Positions 50,785 to 58,243 of a stretch of DNA of 64,000 nucleotides are shown here, piece by piece. How positions within the stretch are numbered: the stretch's first letter is position 1; every line of letters begins with the position of its first letter. A program made the translations under genes and the position numbers. A model generated the notes under the pieces. It was not told the DNA's origin. It saw nothing but the letters and a program-made list of their open reading frames with translations, and searched no databases. This DNA comes from Pantoea endophytica (GTDB taxonomy: Bacteria; Pseudomonadota; Gammaproteobacteria; Enterobacterales; Enterobacteriaceae), in NCBI RefSeq assembly GCF_002858935.1, contig NZ_PJRT01000007.1, positions 62,001 through 126,000 on the forward strand, read 5' to 3'.

Positions 50785-53118
50785 ATGTCTTCACTCTTTC
50801 AGGGAACAGCCCAGCAACGTCTTTTCAAAGTTGCCATCTTATCTTCAGCTATTCATGCCGCTTGCAGCTTTGCCGCCAGCTATAGCACCAGCAATGAACC
50901 GGTTCTCACCGTCACCGCGCCAAAACAGCAGGCCGGCAATAAAACCACCATCACAGCACAAGAGCTGCAAAAACGCGGTGCGAACGATTTCGGTTCGATC
51001 ATGCGTTATGAGCCGCTGATCAGCGCCACCGGATCCAGCGGCGGATCCTCTGCCGGTAAAAGCGGTTTCGACCGCGCGGGTTACACCGGTTACAACATTC
51101 GTGGTCTGGAGAGTAATCGCGTCGGCATGGATATCGACGGCATTCCGATTCCGGATGCCACCGGCCGCCCTTACGTCAGCCGCACCGGCAACAACACCTT
51201 TGGTATTGGCCGCGATTACATCGATCCCTACCTGTTCGGCAGCGTTGATATTGAGAAGGGCGCCACGGCGGTGGATCAGCCGAATACCTCGATTGGCGGT
51301 AACGTCTCGTTCCACAATAAAACCGCTGACGATTACCTTAGCAGCGATAAAAATAGTTACTTCGGTTACCAGAGCGATTACGACTCATCGAATCGCAGCT
51401 GGCACAACGGCATCACCGCCGCTGCTGGCGATGACGAGCTGCGCGGCTTGTTTGTTTACAGCCGTCGCGACGGCCAGGAAACCCGCAACAACAGCGACGT
51501 GAAACAGGCTTATCCGGCCAACTGGCACTCTGACGCCTTTATGACATCCGGGATCTGGCAGCCGAATGATCAGCACAAGCTGAGCGCCACCTTTGATTAC
51601 TACCACAAAACCAACCACAGCCATTACGATACCTGGGATACCAGCGGCAACACCGTTTGGGGCACCGCGCAGCAGCAGAGCGATACGCGCCGTTGGGGCA
51701 TCAATCTGGCGGATGAGTGGACGCCGTATAACGACTTTATCGATACGCTGACCACGCGCCTTTACTGGCAGCAAACTCAGGCGCACGACAATACCTATCT
51801 GCCGACCAGCGCGAGCGAGTACGGCTTTGTCTATTCCGATTTCAACGTCGATAGCTATGGCTTCGACACGCGCGGCACCAAAACGCTTGGCCGCCACGAG
51901 CTGAGTGCCGGTGTCAATGCGCGCCTCGACAACAGCGAGCGTCCGTTCCGCCAGGAACCAGCGCCGAGCGCCTTTAGCGCCATCACCCAACCGCAGTCTG
52001 ACAGCCGCACTTTCGCGGTGGCAGGATACCTGCAAGATAAGATCAATTTCGATCTTGATAGCCACAGCTTCGCGGTCATTCCCGGCGTGCGCGTAATGTA
52101 TCAAAGCACCAAGCCGAAAAATCTCGGCGATCTCACCACCGGCAGCACGGTGCTGACCGAAGAGCAGGTTGATGCGCTGTATGGCAAAACTAACTCCGAT
52201 ACGCAGGTGCTGCCATCGCTGACCTTCCAATACGATTTAACGCCAGCGCTGACCACCTATCTGCAATACAAACGCGGCGTGCAGTTCCCCACCACCAGCC
52301 AGCTGTATGGCTCATGGAACCTGGGTTCCAGCTATGCGGGTAGCGCGCAATATGCGCTGATTGGTAACACCGATCTGAAAACCGAAACCAGCAACAACTT
52401 TGAGTGGGGCCTGAAAGGCCAGGCGACAGAAGGCGTAACGGTCAACACCTCGGTGTTCTATAACCAGTACAAAAACTTCATCGCCTACACCCGCTATCGC
52501 CGCGCCACCAATCCGGAGATGTTCGTCAACGTCCCGAGCAACATCTACACCAGCTATCAGGCTGAAAACCGCGATAAGGCCTACATTTATGGTGCTGAGA
52601 TATCCACCAAAGTGAATTACGGCACCTGGTTCCCGCAGGTCAATGGCCTGAGCAGCACCTTTGCGCTGGGCTATAACGAAGGTAAATCCAAGTCCAGCTA
52701 CGCCGGTGACAAGTACATCGATCTCGATAGCGTCGCGCCATTGAAAGCGATTGTTGGCCTGGCGTGGGATGACAAAGCGCGCGGCTACGGCGCAGCGCTG
52801 ACCGCCACCTTCGTGAAAGGCAAGCAGGCCACGGCGACCAACCGCGAAAGCTACACCAACACCGGCACGGCGATCACTGATTCCACCACGGAATATATGC
52901 GCGTGCCGGGTTACGGCATGGTGGATGCAACGGCTTACTGGCAGGCGACGAAAAACGTCAAGCTGAGCGGCGGTATCTACAACATTACCGATCGCAAATA
53001 CTGGGATTACACCAGCAGCCGCACGCTGACCAGCAGCAACGCCCAGGAACGCAACGACATCAACCTGGCGGTGATGCCAGGCCGCACCTTCCAGTTGGGT
53101 GTGAACGTCGATTTCTAA
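50785..53118 (+). CDS. TonB-dependent outer-membrane receptor, heme type
   Basis: A 777-residue outer-membrane receptor: signal peptide to about residue 30 (IHAACSFAAS), a TonB-box-like EPVLTVTA, plug domain (GYNIRGLESNRVGMDIDGIP; SVDIEKGATA), then a 22-strand barrel closing with NVDF. The location at the head of hmuSTUV and the Fur box point to heme or hemoprotein. However, the FRAP and NPNL motifs of the HemR/HmuR class are not present: the corresponding loop reads GVQFPTTSQLYGSW. It may be a divergent heme receptor or take a different heme-source protein. A hairpin follows the stop. Confidence 0.85.
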   Translation: MSSLFQGTAQQRLFKVAILSSAIHAACSFAASYSTSNEPVLTVTAPKQQAGNKTTITAQELQKRGANDFGSIMRYEPLISATGSSGGSSAGKSGFDRAGYTGYNIRGLESNRVGMDIDGIPIPDATGRPYVSRTGNNTFGIGRDYIDPYLFGSVDIEKGATAVDQPNTSIGGNVSFHNKTADDYLSSDKNSYFGYQSDYDSSNRSWHNGITAAAGDDELRGLFVYSRRDGQETRNNSDVKQAYPANWHSDAFMTSGIWQPNDQHKLSATFDYYHKTNHSHYDTWDTSGNTVWGTAQQQSDTRRWGINLADEWTPYNDFIDTLTTRLYWQQTQAHDNTYLPTSASEYGFVYSDFNVDSYGFDTRGTKTLGRHELSAGVNARLDNSERPFRQEPAPSAFSAITQPQSDSRTFAVAGYLQDKINFDLDSHSFAVIPGVRVMYQSTKPKNLGDLTTGSTVLTEEQVDALYGKTNSDTQVLPSLTFQYDLTPALTTYLQYKRGVQFPTTSQLYGSWNLGSSYAGSAQYALIGNTDLKTETSNNFEWGLKGQATEGVTVNTSVFYNQYKNFIAYTRYRRATNPEMFVNVPSNIYTSYQAENRDKAYIYGAEISTKVNYGTWFPQVNGLSSTFALGYNEGKSKSSYAGDKYIDLDSVAPLKAIVGLAWDDKARGYGAALTATFVKGKQATATNRESYTNTGTAITDSTTEYMRVPGYGMVDATAYWQATKNVKLSGGIYNITDRKYWDYTSSRTLTSSNAQERNDINLAVMPGRTFQLGVNVDF

Positions 53119-53127
53119 TCCCTTTTC

Positions 53128-53147
53128 GCCCTGCGGCAGCGCAGGGC
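53128..53147 (+). promoter_or_regulatory. hairpin between the heme receptor and hmuS
   Basis: GCCCTGCG and CGCAGGGC form a perfect 8-bp GC-rich stem with a GCAG loop, followed by ATTTTC. Probably a partial terminator or mRNA-stabilising element that lets receptor exceed the downstream genes. Confidence 0.65.
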
Positions 53148-53166
53148 ATTTTCATGGAGCAAGGCA

Positions 53167-54189
53167 ATGAACTCACGTTACGATCACTATCTGGCGCTGA
53201 AAGGCGAGCATCCGAAAAAGTACGCGCGCGATCTCGCCGCTCTGATGGGCATTGGCGAAGCGCAGCTGTGTGAAGCGCGTGTCGGCCAGGATGCAAAGGC
53301 GTTAAAAGCTGATTTCCCTGCGCTGCTGGCAGCACTGGCGGCGGTGGGTGAAACCAAAAGCATCACCCGCAATGAATATGCGGTTCACGAGCAGGTGGGC
53401 AAATATGAAAACCTGCACCTCGGCGAACACGCCGGACTAATTCTCAACCCGCGCGCGCTCGATCAGCGTCTGTTCCCGCATCAGTGGCACAGCGCGTTCT
53501 TCCTGCGTGAGCAGAGCGCCCACGGTGAACGTCAAAGCATCCAGATTTTTGATCGCCACGCTGATGCGGTGCTGAAAATCTACACCACTGAAAATACCGA
53601 TCGCGCCGCGTGGGATGCGCTGATTTCGGCGTTTGTGCTGGAGAACGCGGCGGCGTTAGATCCGCAGCCCGCCAGCGCGCCGCAATACAGAGGTACGGTT
53701 GATGCCAGCAAAGTGGAAGCCGAATGGCGCGCCATCACCGATGTGCATCAGTTCTTTGGTCTGCTGAAGCGCCACAACATCTCGCGCCCGCAGGCGTTTC
53801 GCGCGGTGGCGGACGATCTGGCGCGTCAGGTGAGTAATGACTCGCTGGCGCAGCTGCTGGATCTGGCGCAGCAGGATGGCAATGAAATCATGATTTTTAT
53901 CGGCAACCGTGGCTGCACGCAGATCTTCACCGGCGCGGTGCAGAAGCTGATGCCGATGGATAACTGGATCAACATTTTCAATCCCACCTTCACGTTGCAT
54001 TTAATGGCGGATCACATCAGCGAAAGCTGGGTAACGCGCAAACCGAGCGGCGACGGCTTCGTCACAAGCCTGGAACTTTTTGCCGCCGACGGCACGCAGA
54101 TCGCGCAGTTGTACGGTCAGCGCAGCGAAGGCACGCCGGAGCAGGCGCGCTGGCGCGAGCAGGTGATGTCGCTGGAGGCGTCAGCATGA
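53167..54189 (+). CDS. hmuS: heme-degrading/trafficking protein HmuS (HemS family)
   Basis: A 340-residue cytoplasmic protein made of two tandem HemS/ChuX-like half domains (about 1-160 and 180-340). The second half contains IFTGAVQKLMPMDNWINIF and the C-terminal heme-contact region. HemS/ChuS proteins bind heme and transfer or open it to release iron. The ATG has GGAGCAAGG upstream, and its end overlaps hmuT by four bases (ATGA). Confidence 0.92.
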   Translation: MNSRYDHYLALKGEHPKKYARDLAALMGIGEAQLCEARVGQDAKALKADFPALLAALAAVGETKSITRNEYAVHEQVGKYENLHLGEHAGLILNPRALDQRLFPHQWHSAFFLREQSAHGERQSIQIFDRHADAVLKIYTTENTDRAAWDALISAFVLENAAALDPQPASAPQYRGTVDASKVEAEWRAITDVHQFFGLLKRHNISRPQAFRAVADDLARQVSNDSLAQLLDLAQQDGNEIMIFIGNRGCTQIFTGAVQKLMPMDNWINIFNPTFTLHLMADHISESWVTRKPSGDGFVTSLELFAADGTQIAQLYGQRSEGTPEQARWREQVMSLEASA

Positions 54190-55028
54190 GAAAACTTCTG
54201 TTGCTGCTAACTGCGCTGGCGCTGCCCGCTGTTGCGGCCGAGCGGGTGATCTCGATTGGCGGTGACGTCACGCAAATCATCTATGCATTGGATGCGCAGC
54301 AGGATCTGGTAGCGCGTGACAGCACCAGCCAGCATCCAGCGCAGGCCAACAAGTTGCCGGATGTCGGTTATATGCGTCAGCTGAATGCCGAAGGGATTCT
54401 GGCGCTGAAACCGACGCTGGTGCTGAGCAGCGAGCTGGCAAAACCGTCGCTGGTGCTGCAGCAAGTGGCACAAGCTGGCGTAAAAGTGGTGGATGTCACC
54501 GGCAAAAACAGCCTCGACGCCATCGCGGAAAAAATCGCTACCATCGGCAAGGCGCTGCATCGTGAAGAGGAAGCCAACGCGCTGATCGAGAAGGTCAACA
54601 AGCAGCGCGCGCAGATCCCACAAAAACCGTTGCCGATCAAAGTGCTGTTTATCATGGCGCACGGCGGCATGCGCACACAGGCAGCGGGGGCACAAACCGG
54701 CGCGGACGGCGCGATTCGCAGCGCGGGTCTGATCAACGCGATGGCGGCGGTGCCGCACTATCAGCAGCTGTCGCAGGAAGGCGTGGTTGCGGCGGCACCG
54801 GATTTGATCGTGGTGGGTGAAGATGGCCTGCGTACGCTGGGCGGCGAAGAGAAAGTGTGGTCGCTGCCCGGTTTGGCACTGACGCCAGCCGGTCAGCATC
54901 GCGCGTTGCTGGTGGTGGATGAGATGGCGCTGCTGAGCTTTGGCCTTGATACGCCGGGCGCGATCATCAAACTGCGCCACGCAGCCGAAGCGGCTTCCCC
55001 GTCATACTTCAAGCCGCAGGCGCGTTAG
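54186..55028 (+). CDS. hmuT: periplasmic heme-binding protein HmuT
   Basis: A 280-residue precursor: signal peptide MRKLLLLLTALALPAVAA, then a class III substrate-binding fold. ERVISIGGDVTQIIYAL begins the mature part, and GYMRQLNAEGILALKP carries the conserved Tyr that ligates heme in Yersinia/Shigella homologues. Translationally coupled to hmuS. Hands heme to the HmuU/HmuV importer. Confidence 0.92.
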   Translation: MRKLLLLLTALALPAVAAERVISIGGDVTQIIYALDAQQDLVARDSTSQHPAQANKLPDVGYMRQLNAEGILALKPTLVLSSELAKPSLVLQQVAQAGVKVVDVTGKNSLDAIAEKIATIGKALHREEEANALIEKVNKQRAQIPQKPLPIKVLFIMAHGGMRTQAAGAQTGADGAIRSAGLINAMAAVPHYQQLSQEGVVAAAPDLIVVGEDGLRTLGGEEKVWSLPGLALTPAGQHRALLVVDEMALLSFGLDTPGAIIKLRHAAEAASPSYFKPQAR

Positions 55029-55030
55029 CT

Positions 55031-55114
55031 GCGTGTTCTCACCCCAGTCACTTACTTGTGTAAGCTCCTGGGGATTCGAACACTTGCTGCCTTCCTGCAC
55101 CTTGAATTATTTAG
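55031..55114. repeat. ERIC element between hmuT and hmuU
   Basis: CTCACCCCAGTCACTTACTT and TGTAAGCTCCTGGGGATTC match the conserved ERIC primer regions (ERIC2 reverse complement and ERIC1R), read head to tail as in the palindromic ERIC core. It occupies nearly the whole 95-bp gap and lies within a single operon. Confidence 0.9.
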
Positions 55115-55123
55115 GGGAAAAAT

Positions 55124-56125
55124 ATGGCAACTACATCCGTGATGCGCTGGCTCGGTTTGATGGCCATCTGCATGCTGATAGTGATGCTGATGGCGGCCAA
55201 CTTCGGCGCGATGCCGCTTTCAATGCGCACTTTGTTGCGTGCGCCGCTCAGCGATATGGCGTGGCAAATCTGGATCAACATCCGTCTGCCGCGCGTGCTG
55301 CTGGCGGTGCTGCTCGGCATGGCGCTGGCGGTGTCCGGCGCGGTGATGCAGGGATTGTTTCGCAATCCGCTGGCCGATCCCGGTTTGCTCGGCATCAGCA
55401 GCGGAGCGGGTTTAGCGGTGGCGATATCGATCGTTATCCCGCTCGGCTTGCCGCCGCTGCTGGCGCTGTGGCTGCCAACACTCGCCGCCTTTATGGGCAG
55501 TTTGGTGGTGACGCTGCTGATCTTCAGCTTTAGCCGTCTGGCGCTGGGCAATTTGTCGCGCTTGCTGCTGGTTGGTATCGCCATCAATGCCTTATGCGGC
55601 GCGGCGGTCGGCGTGCTGTCGTGGCTGAGTAACGATCAGCAGTTGCGTCAGTTGGCGTTGTGGGGCATGGGTAGTTTGAGCGCGGCGCAGTGGCCGAGCC
55701 TGGCGGTGTGCGCGGTGCTGATTCTGCCGGCGCTGATAGCGATTCAGCTGCGCGCGCGTCGTCTCAATTTGCTGCAACTCGGCGAAGAGGATGCACATTA
55801 CATGGGCATCGACGTTAAGCGCACGCAGCGTCAGCTGCTGGTGTTGAGCGCGTTGCTGGTAGGCACCGCCGTGGCGGTGAGTGGCATTATCGGCTTTGTC
55901 GGTTTAGTGGTGCCGCACCTGATGCGTTTCTGTCTCGGCAGCGATCATCGCTGGATGCTGCCCGGTTCGGCGCTGGCGGGCGCGATTTTGCTGCTGCTGG
56001 CCGATACGCTGGCGCGCACCGTGGTGGTGCCGGCGGAAATGCCGGTTGGCCTGTTAACCAGCCTGCTGGGCGGCCCGTGGTTTCTCTGGCTGATTCTGCG
56101 TGAGCAAAGGGGGATGAATGAGTGA
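55124..56125 (+). CDS. hmuU: heme ABC transporter permease HmuU
   Basis: A 333-residue FecCD/BtuC-type permease with about ten helices. INIRLPRVLLAVLLGMALA and LVGIAINALCGAAVG are typical; the coupling helix loop is LGEEDAHYMGIDVKR. Pairs as a homodimer with HmuV. ATG preceded by GGGGAAAAAT. Its last codons overlap the start of hmuV by 8 bp. Confidence 0.93.
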   Translation: MATTSVMRWLGLMAICMLIVMLMAANFGAMPLSMRTLLRAPLSDMAWQIWINIRLPRVLLAVLLGMALAVSGAVMQGLFRNPLADPGLLGISSGAGLAVAISIVIPLGLPPLLALWLPTLAAFMGSLVVTLLIFSFSRLALGNLSRLLLVGIAINALCGAAVGVLSWLSNDQQLRQLALWGMGSLSAAQWPSLAVCAVLILPALIAIQLRARRLNLLQLGEEDAHYMGIDVKRTQRQLLVLSALLVGTAVAVSGIIGFVGLVVPHLMRFCLGSDHRWMLPGSALAGAILLLLADTLARTVVVPAEMPVGLLTSLLGGPWFLWLILREQRGMNE

Positions 56126-56897
56126 CTGCATGCAGGCACGCGGGCTGCGATTTAGCCACGGCTCACGCGCGTTGATCGATGACGTTTCCCTGACTTTGCA
56201 GCCTGGCGAAATGATCGCGCTGATCGGCCCCAACGGCGCGGGGAAATCCACGCTGCTGCGCTTGCTGACCGGCTTTCTCACGCCGCAAGCGGGCGAGTGC
56301 TGGCTCGGCGATCGTCCGCTAAACAGTTGGCCGCGCGAACCGCTGGCGCAGCGCCGCGCGGTGATGCGTCAGCAAAATAGCGTCAGTTTTCCGCTGCCCG
56401 CTGCCGATGTGGTGGCGATGGGCCGCGCACCGTGGCCGCGCGCTCAATCCAAAGCGGTGATTGACGAGGTGATGCACATTACCGGCAGCCTTGAGCTGGC
56501 ACAGCGCGACTATCGATCGCTTTCCGGTGGGGAACAGCAGCGCGTACAGCTGGCGCGCGTGCTGGCTCAGCTGTGGCACGATGATGGCCCGCGCGGCTGG
56601 CTGTTTCTCGACGAACCCACTTCCGCGCTGGATCTGTTCTGGCAGCAGCACAGTTTGCGTTTGCTGCATCGCCTGACGCGCAACGGACGCTTCAGCGTCT
56701 GCACCGTGCTGCACGATCTTAACCTCGCGTCGCTGTGGTCGGATCGCGTGCTGTTACTGCATCAGGGCAAGCTGGTGGCGGAAGGCGCACCCAATGAGGT
56801 GATGACCGAACACACGCTGACGCGCTGGTATCAGGCGGAGTTGGATGTGGTGATGCAAGATGAGAAGGGCAGACCGCAGATTCAACTGCGTGCCTGA
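56118..56897 (+). CDS. hmuV: heme ABC transporter ATP-binding protein HmuV
   Basis: A 259-residue ATPase of the vitamin B12/siderophore/heme group. Walker A GPNGAGKSTLL, Q-loop RQQNSVSF, signature LSGGEQQRV, Walker B WLFLDEPTSALD, His-loop VLHDLNLA. The ATG at 56118 lies inside the hmuU 3' end, indicating tight coupling. Last gene of the locus; repeat B6 follows. Confidence 0.93.
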   Translation: MSDCMQARGLRFSHGSRALIDDVSLTLQPGEMIALIGPNGAGKSTLLRLLTGFLTPQAGECWLGDRPLNSWPREPLAQRRAVMRQQNSVSFPLPAADVVAMGRAPWPRAQSKAVIDEVMHITGSLELAQRDYRSLSGGEQQRVQLARVLAQLWHDDGPRGWLFLDEPTSALDLFWQQHSLRLLHRLTRNGRFSVCTVLHDLNLASLWSDRVLLLHQGKLVAEGAPNEVMTEHTLTRWYQAELDVVMQDEKGRPQIQLRA

Positions 56898-56901
56898 AAC
56901 C

Positions 56902-56968
56902 GTAGCGGCGCGATTTATCGCGCTCTGTGAAAAGACGCGCCATAAATTGCGCCGCTACGTAATGTGCG
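56902..56968. repeat. family-B repeat, copy B6
   Basis: GTAGCGGCGCGATTTATCGC and its near reverse complement ending TTGCGCCGCTAC, with AATGTGCGAT tail. It lies between the converging hmuV and acuI ends and probably forms a hairpin in both transcripts. Confidence 0.92.
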
Positions 56969-56969
56969 A

Positions 56970-57953
56970 TTATCTGCAATCGACGATCAATCTGCCGCGT
57001 ACTTTACCGGCCAGCAGCTGCTCGGCACCTTCGCGCGCTTCGCTCAGCGGAATCACCTTGGTTAACTGCTGTAGCAGGTCGCCATCCACCAGTTCCGCCA
57101 GGCGCTGCCACGCCTGCTGCCGCAGCGGTTTTGCACACATCACGCTATCCACGCCCGCCAGCACCACGCCGCGCAGTATGAACGGCGCGACGCTGGTCGG
57201 CAGATCCAAACCTTGCGCCATGCCGCACGCCGCGACCACGCCATCGCGCTTGATGCCCGCTAACACATTGGCCAGCGTGTGGCTGCCGACGCTATCAATC
57301 GCCGCCGCCCAGCGCTCTTTCGCCAGCGGTTTGCCCGGATCGCTCAGCTCTGCGCGATCAATAATCGACGTCGCGCCCAGCGTGTTGATCAGGTAATCGC
57401 TATCGCTGGCGCGACCGCTGGAAGCAATAACCTCATAGCCGAGACGTGCCAATAGGCTAACGGCAAAGCTGCCAACGCCGCCACTCGCGCCAGTGACTAA
57501 AACCGGGCCATGCTGCGGCGTGATGCCCTGTTTTTCCAGCGCCAGCACGCACAACATGGCAGTGAAGCCCGCGGTGCCAATTGCCATAGTTTGTAGCGGG
57601 CTCAGTGCGGCCGGCACTTGTACCAGCCAGTCGCCTGAGACGCTGGCTTTCTGCGCCAGCCCGCCCCAATGCTTTTCGCCTACGCCCCAGCCAGTGAGCA
57701 GCGCCACGTCGTCCTGCTGCCATTCGGCATGGCGGCTGCTGATCACCCGACCAACAAAGTCGATGCCCGGCACCATCGGGAATTGCCGCACAATCGGGCC
57801 TTTGTTGCAGATGGCGAGCGCGTCTTTGTAGTTGAGCGTGGAGTAGCTTACTTCGAGGGTGACATCCTGATCGGGCAGTTGTTTTTCTGACAGATCTTTC
57901 AGGGATGTGCGATATCCCTGTTCATCATTTTCAATGACCAATGCCTTGAACAT
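56970..57953 (-). CDS. acuI: acryloyl-CoA reductase / YhdH-type quinone oxidoreductase
   Basis: A 327-residue MDR-family NADPH-dependent reductase without zinc ligands. VSYSTLNYKDALAICNKGP and MVPGIDFVGRVI at the N terminus, GTAGFTAMLCVLALE in the middle, and the nucleotide motif GASGGVGSFAVSLLA. E. coli AcuI/YhdH reduces acryloyl-CoA to propionyl-CoA and so protects against acrylate. GGAGG precedes the ATG. It stands alone between the heme operon and speC. Confidence 0.9.
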   Translation of the reverse strand: MFKALVIENDEQGYRTSLKDLSEKQLPDQDVTLEVSYSTLNYKDALAICNKGPIVRQFPMVPGIDFVGRVISSRHAEWQQDDVALLTGWGVGEKHWGGLAQKASVSGDWLVQVPAALSPLQTMAIGTAGFTAMLCVLALEKQGITPQHGPVLVTGASGGVGSFAVSLLARLGYEVIASSGRASDSDYLINTLGATSIIDRAELSDPGKPLAKERWAAAIDSVGSHTLANVLAGIKRDGVVAACGMAQGLDLPTSVAPFILRGVVLAGVDSVMCAKPLRQQAWQRLAELVDGDLLQQLTKVIPLSEAREGAEQLLAGKVRGRLIVDCR

Positions 57954-58002
57954 GCAGCCTCCGGCTGGTTGAGGAAAGTGGGGGTATAGTACTCCTTTTT
58001 TG

Positions 58003-58100
58003 CCCTCACCCTAACCCTCTCCCACAGGTGGGACAGGGAACTGATCCAGCATACCTTAACTCTCGCTCGGACGGCGCCCTCGCCCGCTTGCGAGAGAGGG
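58003..58100. repeat. family-A repeat, degenerate copy A5
   Basis: CCCTCACCCTAACCCTCTCC at the left, then CCCACAGGTGGG, and a diverged right half (CGCCCGCTTGCGAGAGAGGG). The closing GGGTGAGGG and GCAC tail are lost. Confidence 0.75.
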
Positions 58101-58243
58101 CCAGCGCAGCGGTTGTTCCGGCAAAAAAAAGATGACATGATTGCGCCCCAGTTAGTGTTCAACTCCCAGATTGACTTCGCCGAGGAAACCTCCTCATTGC
58201 TGTGCCATCGGCACCCACTCATCCTCTCTCAGGGATTTGTGTT

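Noticed and set aside
51385-52230. 281-codon leftward ORF opposite the heme receptor
   Set aside because: Antisense of a well-supported TonB receptor; no domain found.
54207-54980. 257-codon leftward ORF opposite hmuT
   Set aside because: Antisense of a clear periplasmic heme-binding protein; low-complexity His/Arg/Gln composition.
19206-56968. Family A and B repeats as a possible CRISPR array
   Set aside because: Copies are kilobases apart, palindromic, variable in length and lack regular spacers or cas genes.
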